Shown here piece by piece: positions 36,501 to 47,811 of a stretch of DNA of 64,000 nt; the first letter of the stretch is position 1; the number at the start of each line of letters is the position of its first letter. The notes under the pieces are model-generated. The model worked only from the letters and a program-made list of their open reading frames with translations. It had not been told where the DNA came from and did no database searches. Where the stretch lies: positions 37,269,081-37,333,080 of the forward strand of contig OX485809.1 in the NCBI GenBank assembly GCA_950295325.1. Direction: 5' to 3'. Both the position numbers and the translations under genes were made by a program. Origin of the DNA: Polytrichum commune (Eukaryota > Streptophyta > Polytrichopsida > Polytrichales > Polytrichaceae).

Positions 36501-39500
36501 AGCTGTGTCCTTACATTGTGATGGTGGGTTGCAGTGGTGGGAGAAAAGCGATTGGACTGGTTACAAGGAGCTTGGTAAGTAGATTAGTAAGTTTCCCTTT
36601 CTACCAGAGTGTGAATTCTTGATGTGCACCTTACTAAATAAGCTAATGAAAGTAGCACATGGAAGTTCACTGTCACAAAAAATCTCCCAGTCTGTCATCT
36701 GTAATGTAATGGAATGTGATAGATCACTCTCAGTTGTATGTTTCTTATATGTTTGTTGGCTAGAACACTGATGAATATGGATTTAGTAGCAAATAATGAG
36801 TTGGCCTTGCAGGCTACATAACAAGAAAATCTTCAAATGTTGACCTTATGATCAATGTGTCACAATAGGGGTTGAAAAGTCAGGAAAGAATGAACAAGGG
36901 GATTCATGGTGGGAAACGTGGCAGGAGATTCTCCGACAAGATGATTGGAGGTTTTACTTATTCCTCCAGCTCTGCGCTAGTTCCCATTACGAGTTGATGT
37001 ACCTCTCATGAGTCGCATTATTTTGTGTTATAGTTACATTGTGAATGTGTACAATGTCTTGCAGTGTATTTGATTGAGTAGATCAAGGTTGTTGATTTTT
37101 TTACTGATCATGTTTGAGGATGGGTGGCAGTAATTTGGCAAGGATAGAGAAGAGTGCTCAAAAGCAAGCCAAATCTGGAAGTGGTTCTGCTGGTTGGTAT
37201 GAAAAATGGTACTTGTCTATTCACTTCTTTCTAGACAGGAGGGTAGGTTGTTTGTCGTTAAGATTTCTGGCCTACAGGCTGAGAGCCACATTCCTGGTGC
37301 TGTTGGAGAGCCATGGACACGTACTGGTGCACCATGTGGCTTAATAGCATTTGGACCAAATGCAAGGGTGTTATTTATTTAAGTGATAGCTTACTGAAAT
37401 TCGCTGGAAAAATTGGACAATTGGTCTCTTTGGGATTAGTTTGTGTTTTCTCCCACTTAGCAGCTTCCAAGACAACAGAGAGTCACTTCTAGGCTTATGT
37501 GGGGATTGCAGATTCAAATTCAAGGTTGTTTTGGCCAACAAAATTTATTTTGCTTCTCAGTTTTTCATGATATTCTCCATGGCATATGATCTCCCTTGGA
37601 GAATGTCATGGCTAATACTCTTTAGGATAATTTGAGGTCTACAGATTTTGATGAAGAGGTTGCTTTTTCCATGAAATTTTATGCGAAAAAATGTAGCAAG
37701 TTTGCTTACTTTATGACTGAGATGGCTTTCATATGGTCCTAAGAATATTGTTGTTGGCACAGGTGGGAAAAATACAATGCGAAAGGTTGGTCAGAGAAAG
37801 GTGCGCACAAGTATGGGCGCCTGAGTGACCAAGGGTGGTGGGAGAAGTGGGGGGAGCAATATGATGGCCGAGGTGGAGTTCTGAAGTGGTATTCTGCATT
37901 CTCATACACTTTTGTGCATCCTGCTATTTTCATCATCACAAGCATCAGAATGTTTGTTTGCACCTCCATTGTTCTGCTCTGTCTATGCCTTCTTTTTGTG
38001 AAGTTTCAACATGAGCAAGTTCCCACGACTAGTAGGTAAAAATCCCAAGGTGTTTGTGATAATGCTTCAAAGTCTAAACCCATGGAGAACATGAAGCAGG
38101 ACATAAAGAAGTCAAGTGTAGAACATATAAAATCTGGAGTTGTACTGACTCAATGATATTTATGGTAGTTTATCGTTGATACAGGTGTTCAGAATGTGTA
38201 AGTTGTAACGTCATTACTTGGAAGTTGTAGCGTGGTCCTTCCTTTAGAGCCAATTCAAACTCTTTTCTGTTGTTCTCGAGTGCCTTCTAGGATTTGTCAA
38301 GATGGCATTTGGGGCAGTTCTTTGGAAGGTCCGCTCATGGATAGTTGCAATGCTTCAGAGTACAAAGATAAAGTGGTCTTCTGTCACCGACAATGCAGGA
38401 CGGATAAGTGGGCAGAGACCGACTTAGGAACAAAGTGGGGTGACAAATGGGAAGAGAAGTTTGATCATGGAGTGGGCACTCGACAAGGAGAAACATGGCA
38501 TTTGTCTTCCAATGGTGAACGTGAGGACACTTTCCTTTGCATATAGGTTTGACTGCATGGTACATAATAAGTGACTGAAATGTTCACTCGTTCAGGTGCT
38601 ATTGGTAGGTTTTGCTATGAGGACCTGTATAGAAACTGACACTTAATCAAGCCTAATTTACTTCGGCTATGTCTCTTGTTATAAGATGCCTCTGGAAGGA
38701 TGAACTTGGGACTTTTGTACATACCAAGGCTTTTGGTGTGCAATTGGTTCTCCATCTCATCAGACATAAAGGTTTCCAGACATTTCCAGGCACTTGCCAA
38801 AAACCTTAGGCTCTCAAAGCTGGAAACTGTTCTTTGTTGAACAAGTTTGAGAGGCAACTATGTCGTAACATGTTATCAATGTCTCAGTTACAATATCACC
38901 CTGAAGCAACATAAGTAGATCAGAAGGATATAACCAAGTCTTCTTAACCCTTTCATATCTTCATTGCAGGCTGGTCACGGACTTGGGGAGAGGAGCACTT
39001 TGGAAATGGGTATGTTCTTACGGCTTGCAGTTCAATTACTTATTTGAATCTTGCTCTAAATCCATTTCATTTGTCATGTGGTTCAAAGATGGACTGTTCA
39101 ACCAAGTTTAACTTGTCACTATGGGAGAGAAATATTGCTGATGGTTAGTGTTGGTCATGTGCAGGACGGTCCACAAGTATGGGAAAAGCACCAGTGGAGA
39201 AAATTGGGACAATGTTGTCGAAGAGGGTACTTTTTACCAGTAAGTGATAAGCATATGTATTGCACTGCCAAACAAAGCTGCCATATCCTGTAATTTTGCT
39301 GAAATTTTCTCTTGCAATGGTGTGGAAGAGCATACCATAATCATATTATTGGAGTTGCCACTGGGATTTCCTTGCTTACGTGTTGTCACAATTTGTGGGG
39401 TGGTTTCTGGTTATCAGAGCGGAGCCGCACTATGGATGGGCAGATGCAGTAGGCAACTCTGTTCAGCTTTTAGCTATTGAAGCATTGGAAAGGCCTCCAG

Positions 39501-39538
39501 GGATTTACCCAGATCTTGATTTAGGCATGAATGAATAG
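33545..39538 (+). CDS. LESV: LESV/ESV1-family starch-binding protein, plastid (645 aa)
   Basis: Twelve exons: 33545-34201, 34809-35119, 35398-35489, 36155-36348, 36535-36574, 36869-36950, 37131-37208, 37763-37888, 38399-38520, 38970-39009, 39165-39239, 39418-39538. All junctions keep frame; the total is 1938 nt. The first 60-70 residues are Ser/Arg-rich with few acids, like a plastid transit peptide. Residues of about 360-605 are the tryptophan-rich domain typical of ESV1 and LESV: GWYEKWWEKYNAKGWSEKG, GWWEKWGEQYDGRGG, KWGDKWEEKFDHG, RTWGEEHFGNG, HKYGKSTSGENWD. These proteins bind glucan helices; in Arabidopsis LESV promotes and ESV1 protects the ordered state of starch and so set its night-time breakdown. 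Length (about 580 aa for Arabidopsis LESV against about 430 for ESV1) and the long N-terminal part favour LESV; ESV1 itself is the alternative. The extra N-terminal half is not obviously conserved. Confidence 0.9.
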
Positions 39539-40470
39539 CAAAAAATGTCATTTCCGGAAAACACAAATGTGAACTCATTATTTGGCCACAAATTTTTTTC
39601 CCTTCAGGATTGTTTTCCAGGCTTTCTATACTCGCTGGTGTTATGAGCTACTCTTCCATGAATAACTTTTATACTAACACATGAAGTCAATGCTCAGCCA
39701 TTTCCAGCAGTTGATCATTATGTATGAGATGACTGTAATTCAGTGCAAGTGCTCTAAACAACTTTGAATCAGGGTTGACTCTGCTCTGCACATGTTCGTG
39801 GGTGATTTGCAGTCATGGCCCCAAAGCATGCAACAAGTCTATAAAAATGTATATGCGAAGCCCTTTGGTTACATTGCTAGTGGATGAAGCATTTGATACA
39901 GAATTCACTTCTTTTTCATACAAAATGACCTAGTTTTAGAAGCACCCAATAATGGACAATTGAATGTTTTCTGTCCACGATGCAAGTACTTTCAAGCACA
40001 CATGATGACATCTGATCTCCTTGAAGCGTACAGAAATAAGATGGAGTATCTTAACGGGTATCAACTTGGAGACTGCAGTGGATAAACCTCAGAACAACTG
40101 TAAATTCTCAAGCAAAGTGGATGCGATTGCAGTTCTTGATATCATGTGTGGAGGCCATGTGGAAAGGGCTACAAAATAACATTTTAGGTTTAAATAATCT
40201 GCTGCAGCAGTTACCTGTCCAGTAAAAATCCTCCAGTTACAGTAGTATTACCTAGTGATGGCTCACGGTAATTCTGAAAAGTGAACATGTAAATTGGAGC
40301 ATTGAAACAATTTCTTGGTGAAAGGACACGCCCCTTCAACCTAACGGTCAACGGCCAACCGTTGTTTGGCAAGGCAACCTTTGGACTCCAATATCTTCCT
40401 AGTAGGTGGATTTCCTTCTTCTCCCTCCGCCACCAAACCCAGCTTCGAAGCGCCCACAACCTTCAACCAG
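39539..40470. other. 3' region of the LESV gene and intergenic spacer
   Basis: Contains the untranslated tail of the LESV gene and then spacer sequence. The next gene lies on the same strand. No other gene is seen. Confidence 0.5.
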
Positions 40471-40477
40471 CCGCACA

Positions 40478-40484
40478 TATATAA
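40478..40484 (+). promoter_or_regulatory. TATA box, trihelix gene
   Basis: TATATAA in the context CACATATATAACG, about 800 bases before the start codon, after a C-rich stretch. A strong donor-like AAG|GTACGT follows at 40510 and an acceptor-like GCGAGCAG|GTTGAG ends at 41270, so the leader may contain a 761-bp intron. The distance from the TATA box to the donor would leave a very short first exon, which weakens that model. Confidence 0.45.
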
Positions 40485-41278
40485 CGAAACAAGTCAGGAG
40501 AAAAGCAAGGTACGTCAGTCCCTCTCTACCATCGTAGCTATCTGAATATTTATACAATCTTGTAGTCTCTCGCGAATGAAAGAAAGGAAATACCTAACTT
40601 ATTCTTTTCAAATACATAAGTATTGTTCTCTACAGAGGCGCATCCAGATGCACAAGGCATTTTCCTTCGTTTGAGTTGGAGCAGAAGCTTACAGGATTTC
40701 TGTAGCCTGACAATTTCTCTCGTTTGTTTCTGGTATGTGTGTGTTTTGGAACTCTCGAAATCTGGCACTTGCACTCTCTCAAATGTGTTTTAGACTTGAA
40801 GCACTTCAATGAGAACATCGAACCTCTGGGATGTCAAGTATGTTCTGCGTTTGGCTTCACTAGTTTCGCACTTTGTATTTAGAGTCTAGTTGTTATCGAT
40901 GGTGTCCACAATCTTAGTCCTTAACACTATGATGCACAGATTTGAATACTGGAGGTCTAAGGGTGAGGTGTTTGGACAAATTTGTAGCCACTTTTTTGTG
41001 AAGTGTAGTATTCAGGCTTTTGCAAGCCTTTCCACAGGATCAATGGGCCAACCACTTTAGAATGTCACTTTCAACTCAGATTTAGCCGAGCTCGTCATTA
41101 GGTTTTAAGAAATGATGTCAAAAGCTAGTAACCCTATTTAGAGCTGACAGAATTATTACATTGTAGAATCCTCATGTTGAGGAGGAGGGATATGTGATCC
41201 ACATGTGTAGAGATATACAGATGAAATTTGTTATGCTTATAATCTTCCCAATCACTGATTACGCGAGCAGGTTGAGAC

Positions 41279-43208
41279 ATGGCACGAGAATGGACTTTGC
41301 AAGAGACACGAGCATTAGTGGAGGAGCACGTTCTTCTGAAACAACAGGAGGGGCCGGGAATCCGAACTGCAAGTGAGCACTGGAACAAGGTGGCAAACAA
41401 GATGCGGGAGCAAGGATTCTACCGAAGTCACAGGAGTTGCAACAAACGATGGTACCGACTGGAGCAATACGAGATTCAGATTTTCTCATTCAACATGGAA
41501 GAAGGTAAGCATAGAAATTACTGGGACTTGACTAGAGCAGAGAGATTGGAGCATCGTGCTAAGTGGCCACAGTTGCCATCCGGGGATGGAATTGATAAGG
41601 AAATTTTTAGCTCTCTCACTAGGCTTTTGCGCCATTTTGAGAAGGATGCATCATCCGAGGTGACCCATCATGAACCTTGCGTTGAGAAGGAGATGGTGCC
41701 CACTGCAGATCAGCTAGAGGTAGGATCAGGCAACAGGTTTGTACAAATCTTACCACCAAATTTCCCAAAACCCTTACACCCCTCACCCGACAACTTCAAC
41801 AAAATGTGAATAAATCCCTAATCATTGGCAGAACTGCCAATGTTCATTGCATTTCCGGTCTTCCCTTGGTCATCATTCCCTTTGAAAAACTTATAGTTTT
41901 GTGTCTTTCAGGAATCCTTCATCTGACTTACCAAAAGAAATGCACTTCATTCATTTGAGGCTTCCTGCGGATGCCCAAATCTAATGCAATGTTCTAATTG
42001 CTTTAGTGAGAGCTTTTGATCATGGCAGGCATTTAGCAGCAAGCTCTGCTCATATGGACACTGCAACCTCAATTCCAGTGGTTTTACCTCTACCGGTTGT
42101 CATTGGGCCCACTCCTCTTGTGGAGCAACCGAAATCATCAACAGCTGTGTCAAAGGAGGAGGGTAGGGCTACTTGGCCAACTAATTCAACTGAGCAACCT
42201 TTGTCACCACAAGAGACTTTGGATGGCTTCAAGCTACAAGCACGTGAGCTTCGGAGACGCCGAGCGGCAGAGCTGCGAAGAAACAATCGAGCTGTTCCAT
42301 ACAACACTGCACACACCACATTCATCAAGCCCAACACGCAGCCACTACCTCCAGGTGCTCAAAAACACCCGCCACTTGCACAGCCACCTGTGGCTGAGAT
42401 GAAATTCTCTGCCATGCCTTCTGATGATCAAAAACCTTCCAAACCTGTGAAAGGGAGCTCCGGGACTAGGAAACACTTCCCAGCCACAAAAGAGCCATCC
42501 GACCTAACTGCAGGATTCGTCCTTTACAAAACGGACTCAAATCCAGTCCCCCAAAACAACATCACCTCCAGTTGTCAACAACCCCAACGACCATTCTCTA
42601 ACACCACCACCAACAACTACTTGTCAAATTTCCATAACAATATTCCCTCTGACTCAACTAATTCCACCAAAAACTTTGGCAATGTTGAGAGCACAAAAGG
42701 ATCTCATCAAGCCCCATTGCCGATGGTGCAATCAATGAACTCTCATCTCCCCTTGCTCCAACCCAATGACATCTATAACAAACAACCTAAACCTTCAGTT
42801 GATCAGTTGCCCAGTCCACAACCACCTCCCAGTGAGCTGGACGAGGAGTTCCAGATGATACTTAGTGGCCACCATGGATCCCAGCTGCAAGCCCAAAACT
42901 CGGAGCAGCAGTTGCAGCTGAACCATTTGCATGTAACGACAAACAGTCACCGAGCCACCCCAACATCACATCACCGTCGCCCTTCAGCAGATCGACATGG
43001 CCAGGATGCCATGGGTGGCACTGCAAGCATGTTGGGAGCTGCCATCGAAGGACTTGAGGTACAGCTAGGAGCTGTGGTGAATGTATTGCAAGCTAAGCAC
43101 GCTGCGGATGAGAAGTTCCGCGAGAAGTTGCTTTTGTATGTGGAATGCATGGTTGTCTCACTCCACACCATGGCCCAGGCCAACTCCCGACCTACTGGTC
43201 CAACTTAA
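41279..43208 (+). CDS. Trihelix (GT-type, Myb/SANT-like) transcription factor (545 aa)
   Basis: Two exons, 41279-41736 and 42029-43208, joined AG|G in frame (1638 nt). The first exon continues open past the donor, so an unspliced 176-residue form is possible. Residues 1-70 form a single trihelix DNA-binding domain with its three spaced tryptophans, W5 (REWTLQET), W35 (EHWNKVANKM) and W58 (SCNKRWYRLE), followed by a fourth helix with NYWDLTRAERLEHR. The centre is long, Pro/Ser/Gln/Asn-rich and probably disordered, with a basic patch (ELRRRRAAELRRNNR). The C-terminus, from about GASMLG-like residues onward (AAIEGLEVQLGAVVNVLQ, then EKFREKLLLYVECM), is a predicted amphipathic helix suited to dimerisation. 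Such factors bind GT-rich promoter elements in the nucleus; the target genes are unknown. I do not recognise a specific orthologue. The start ATG directly precedes the domain, which argues for it. Confidence 0.8.
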
Positions 43209-43239
43209 TTATTTAGCTCACGAGGAAAACCAAACCATC

Positions 43240-44640
43240 ATCTGCTACTGCACTGCTACTTTACTAATTGCTAATACGTTCAAAGCCATCAACCAACCCA
43301 TGGTCATGTCATTATCTCTCTTCTCCTCTTCCTCAAGAATATCGAAGGATATCAATGAGGACTGTACATATTTTCTCTATGCTTGGAAATGTTCGTCCAC
43401 CTCTCTGGTGACACATCCCAATGATTGACTCCAACCCAGAGATGGAGGTATGGTCTCTCATTCTCAAGGAAGGCTAGCCTAAGTTGTAGTAGAGTTGAAA
43501 TGTTTTTAAAGAAACTCCAGAGTTTAGTATTGATCTCTTTGTCTTTAGTAATAGCAAGGTGTTGGTGTTGGCCTTCAGTGACCCACGTGTGTTTTTTGTT
43601 CCCTCATCCACAATTTAAAACATGAGTGCTTTGGATTCATTGCATTGACGTTATTCTATGTCCTACTTCTACTTTGCCTCTATTGATCGCTAATATGTTC
43701 AAAGCCAGCAACTCTTGGCCACATCATCTCTCTTCTCCTTTTCCTTAAGAAAATAAAGGGCTATGCGGATTGTTTGGTTTGTCTCTGCTTTAAAATGTCC
43801 ATCCACCTCTCTTGTGACATCTCAATTCTTTCAACAACCCAAAGACGATGACATTGCTTCTCTTTTCCAAGGATAGCTACAATAGACTTGATTGCAGTAG
43901 GATCAAAACAATATTATTGTAGGTCCGGACAACCTATTGAACTTCTGCAAGTAAAAATTGAACTCCTGAGTAAGACGTTATTGTACTGCGTAACTCTGAA
44001 TAGTAACACGCACTGATTGTTGGGATCCTCAATATAGTATAAAAAAGGTAAATGTATGTCAGTTAGTAGTTGCTCTTGAGCGACCCACTTGTGCTTTTGT
44101 TCCCTCATCTACAATTTAAAAATATGATGTGCTTTGAACCAATTGTAATGACAATGTTCTATATCCTACTTCCACTTTGTAATTGTATGAATTGCTAGTA
44201 TGTTCAAAGCCAACAATCCATGGCCACATCATCTGATTTCTTCTCCTCTTTTTCAAGTGTAGTATCAAAGGATCATGAAACTTGACATGTCTAGTTTCTC
44301 TCTACTTCAAATGTTCATCCACCTCTTGTATGACATCTTGATTCTATCGAGAAGCCATAGACAAAGATTTTTATTATCTTTTATTATTTATTTTTTGCAA
44401 TGATAGTTAGTGTCAAGTGTCTTAGATGTGAGACATTATTATTGTAGAAGCTCCAGCCTGGAGTTTAATGGATCTCTTTGTGTCCAGTATTAGCCAGATA
44501 TTTGTATGCAAGTCAGTTGTTGGTCTACAGTGACCCACTTATGTTGTTGTTCCCTTATCTACCGTTAAAGTATGATGTACTTTAGGTTGATTGCAATGAT
44601 ATTGTTCTATGCCCTACTTATACACTTGTAGTGAAATTGA
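43240..44640. repeat. Three-copy tandem array of a 420-505 bp unit
   Basis: Three diverged head-to-tail copies start near 43267, 43685 and 44190. Each begins ATTG..GCTAATAYGTTCAAAGCC, continues with a CTTCTCCT-rich stretch and CATCCACCTCTYKTGTGACAT, and ends with GTGACCCAC, TTGTTCCCTCATC and TTCTATG..CCTACTT. Starts are 419 and 505 bases apart; the middle copy is longer because it holds an inserted element (43918-44040). The array begins within about 60 bases of the trihelix stop codon, so the first unit is probably transcribed as part of its 3' untranslated region. No unit encodes a protein. Confidence 0.8.
43918..44040. mobile_element. Partial copy of the 63.2-kb miniature element, inside the tandem array
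   Basis: Reads, reverse-complemented, like the left half of the element at 63237-63464. Shared words include ACAACCTATTGAA, AGTAAGACGTTATTG, GAATAGTAACAC and the terminal CAATATAGTA. It occupies the place where the third tandem unit instead has AAGCTCCAGCCTGG and the following bases, so it landed in or replaced part of the middle unit. Confidence 0.6.
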
Positions 44641-45100
44641 TAATTGTAGGTTGTGATGGGCACTCAAGTTGCATTCATTGTGAGTTTATTTGCAGCCAGA
44701 GTGGTATGATTTCTATCTCATATATGGTGTTTGTGTCATGAAGATTGATCACCATTGGATGAGGTGAATGTCAAACCTGGATCCATTTAATCAAGTTATA
44801 AAGGTTTAGGCATCATAAAGTTATGTACGACAAGCAAAGCTATGTAGTAACCATGATACAATTTTTGTGAGTCCATATGAATCGCACACTTATGGTAAAA
44901 CTTGACAAAACATGTCAATAGACGAATCTGCACTTGCCTTGGTTTATTCATAAGAAAAAAACAACTTTGGTACAAGGAGCTCTACACTTTCCATATTTTA
45001 TGGACAAAAAGAGAGAGCATGTCATAAGTCATGGCCTCCTTCCATTACATAAGAAGGTTTGGGACCAAAAGACATATCAAAGTTTTTGAACATTTTGACA
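44641..45100. other. Intergenic spacer between trihelix array and expansin
   Basis: About 460 bases with no gene. It includes the 3' untranslated part of the minus-strand expansin gene that ends at 45101. Confidence 0.5.
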
Positions 45101-47811
45101 CTAGAAGTTATTAGATCCTACAAAGGATTGATTAAAATTCCAGTTTGCAGGCACCACATTCTCAGAGATAACTTCATTATGGTCACTAGTAACAACCTTG
45201 AATGATAGAGATTTTTGTTGTATTTGACCGTCTCCACCTTGATAAGTCCAGACTGTGCCCCAATTGCGACTTAGTTGTTGCCAATCAGTGTCATCCGATC
45301 TCTTGACATACACTTCTTCCACATCTCCAGCACCACCGACATTGGAAACAAGAACCATGACAAAATTTGGGTTCCCGGTAAGTGTGAAGTTTATACCTCC
45401 TGTTTTCTTACAAGGTACCCTATCATCAAACAACGACTAAGGGTTAAGAATCTCAATCATCATTCGTGCAGCTTTTAAACAAGAAAACGATCAAATGTTC
45501 AATGTAAACGAGAATGATCAGTTAGAAGTTAACTTTCACATTTAACATATATATGTCACCTCAATATACATAAGAAATGAAATTAATCTCTTGTAAGTTC
45601 TTATATCCTTTATTTTGTGATGCCTCTTTCTGGTCACCCACCCAACGAACTTCAGTACTAACAAATTGTCAAAACAATGTCATAGTGGACTTGTCGAGTT
45701 TCGCATGGAATACAGAAATCTAAATGACAAAAGATAATGATCTATAAGAGTGGATATCGACACTCAAGTCAGGTGTTAATCAGATTCTCACCTCCTGTAG
45801 TTCACGGGGATAACACCGATAATCGAATCAGCAAGTTTGATGAAAGAAGGTTCTGATAAATCAAAGTGTTCTCTAGGTGGATCGCACCACCCACCCTCAC
45901 TGTTTGAGGGGCACTCGTTGGTTGCAGTTACCGTAATAGATCCCGCCTCTTCATGGCAATTGCTAGTTTGGCTAGAGTCGCAATTTATCTCAAAACATGC
46001 CCCGCATTGAGTCCCATCATTGAAAAGGGCCACACTTAGTGCTGTTGAATCCGTTCCGTACCCTTGTTGGTACAAATTGTTGTAACCACAAGCACCACCT
46101 TCGTATGCAAAAAGATGAATGTAGACTTGTCACAATGTTTTGAACCAACACTCTCGACTTAGTTCTTGGGCTCAGTCCCTTAGGGGTTTACCCGATCCAT
46201 TAATATAATGGAGAAGATGTAAGAATATGATACTCAACCCTAAAAGAATAGTTTAACATGTGCACAAAGTGCGTTTGTGATAATGAGCACTCTAGCGAGC
46301 AGTGTGTGTGTTTGACAAAATTTCTTTTGACGTTTAGTTTAAATCCAAAGTGTCACGTGACTTTTTCAAAAACAAAAATGAATGTCATTTGACATCGACA
46401 TTTTCTTCTAAAATGTCACCTCAATGTCACATGTCTAGTAGTACATGTCATTTCAATATCTAAAGTGTCAATTGATGTGTGGTTTTTTTCTTCACAAGTC
46501 ACGCTACATGTCAAAATCTACATTATGTGTGTCAATTGATGTGCATTTTTTTTTTGTACAAGTTTTTGCGTGCCAAATGTCAAAAACTTGCAAATTTTTT
46601 TATCAAAAATACACACTGCTAGCGAGTGACAATGATTAATGAGGGCCACTTCACACATGAGTCCAAGGGCCCGTGACCATTGCACTTCAAGCACTCTCAT
46701 TGGTGGAAAAGGTGGGAGCCAGTCCAAATTTGCTTGGCACTTTGCTTGAGGGACCAACGGAGTAAGTGAATGCATGATGGATGTAAAGTCTACATGGATT
46801 CCTACATGGCAGCAAATGGATCATGTTTCATGGTCACTTGGATTGTTTTCAAAACCAGGAGACCATGGCACTTTGAAACATCACAACCATTGATTTATGA
46901 TATTTTATCATGTGTGAGGACCCCGCATGAATAGAAAATTCATTGAATTAGCATTTGGTTGAGGGCCCGGTCACAAATGACTTCACACTACACTCGAGAG
47001 CATGTGACCACACTACATGATTTTGGAAGTGCCTTGGGATGGCCTTTGGACACTTCTTGTGGGCTCTCACAATTTCATGGTCACGGCTCTTGGCTCGTGT
47101 GTGTAGTTGGCCCTGAGTTGCATACTAAAAATGAACATCATGTCAAAATGCAATAGCCTTATTCGTAAAGTAAAGGTGGATGAAACCATGGGTTTAATCC
47201 CAAGCCATGAATTTTCGAGAATCAACATAAAGTTACCCAAGTTTTCTTAATGCTTAAATTATAATCCACAAGGAGTGTTGTTAGGCCATTAAGAACCAGT
47301 TTTCTAACTTGTCATGCTAGGATGGGCGGGCCAAGCTAGCCTTGCATAAGCAAATCTAGGATTTTAAGACAACGGGTCCTGTGTGCACACCTTTTCTTAG
47401 ATCCTAAAATTCCTCTCAAAGCTTGAGAGACTTGAAAAGAAGAGGTCCCAAAATTTACACCCAACTTTCAAAATAGGCTCCAATGTACGACGAGCTAACG
47501 AGCTCTTAATAAAAAACTTTCTCAAAGAAGGATCAAACCAACGTTTTCATCCTTCTTTGAGAGACTTTACTACGGATAACTGTAATATTCAACAAAGTTC
47601 TGCGAGGAAATCACATACCCATTGTGCCTGAGGCATCTGAGCCGCCATAAAAAGTCGCATGAGCTTTGTTCTGGACCCAATCTCCACCTGTATAGTTTCC
47701 TATAGCATTCACTCGTTGCATACTAGTGCAACTAATCGCAAACAATACCATTGCAAGCACTGCAATCTCTATGGAATTTGTGCAAGCATTGCATGCTAGA
47801 TGGGACGCCAT
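45101..47811 (-). CDS. EXPA: Alpha-expansin (272 aa)
   Basis: Three exons, 47811-47619, 46098-45792 and 45419-45101, all GT-AG and in frame (819 nt). A hydrophobic signal sequence ([15 protein letters not shown]) sends the protein to the cell wall, where expansins loosen cellulose-xyloglucan contacts at acid pH without hydrolysis. Domain 1 (GH45-like) shows the family hallmarks [20 protein letters not shown], the cysteine pattern [16 protein letters not shown] and the HFD motif at 142-144. The junction NYRRVPCKK leads into domain 2, the grass-pollen-allergen-like fold ([48 protein letters not shown]). HFD and RRVPC place it in the alpha rather than the beta class. Length is slightly above the usual 250 because of the longer leader. 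Start ATGs at 47811 and 47808 are equivalent. It lies head to head with the SCY1-like gene across a 2.45-kb spacer. Confidence 0.9.
46270..46600. repeat. Degenerate tandem repeats in expansin intron 1
   Basis: The 1520-bp first intron contains several imperfect units of about 70-80 bases, with repeated words GTGTCAATTGATGTG (twice) and many ATGTCA/GTGTCA, each followed by a long T-run. No transposon ends were recognised. Confidence 0.5.

Noticed and set aside
42050-42402. Alternative frames over trihelix exon 2
   Set aside because: Shadows of the 400-codon coding exon, whose frame is supported by the splice junction and low-complexity composition.
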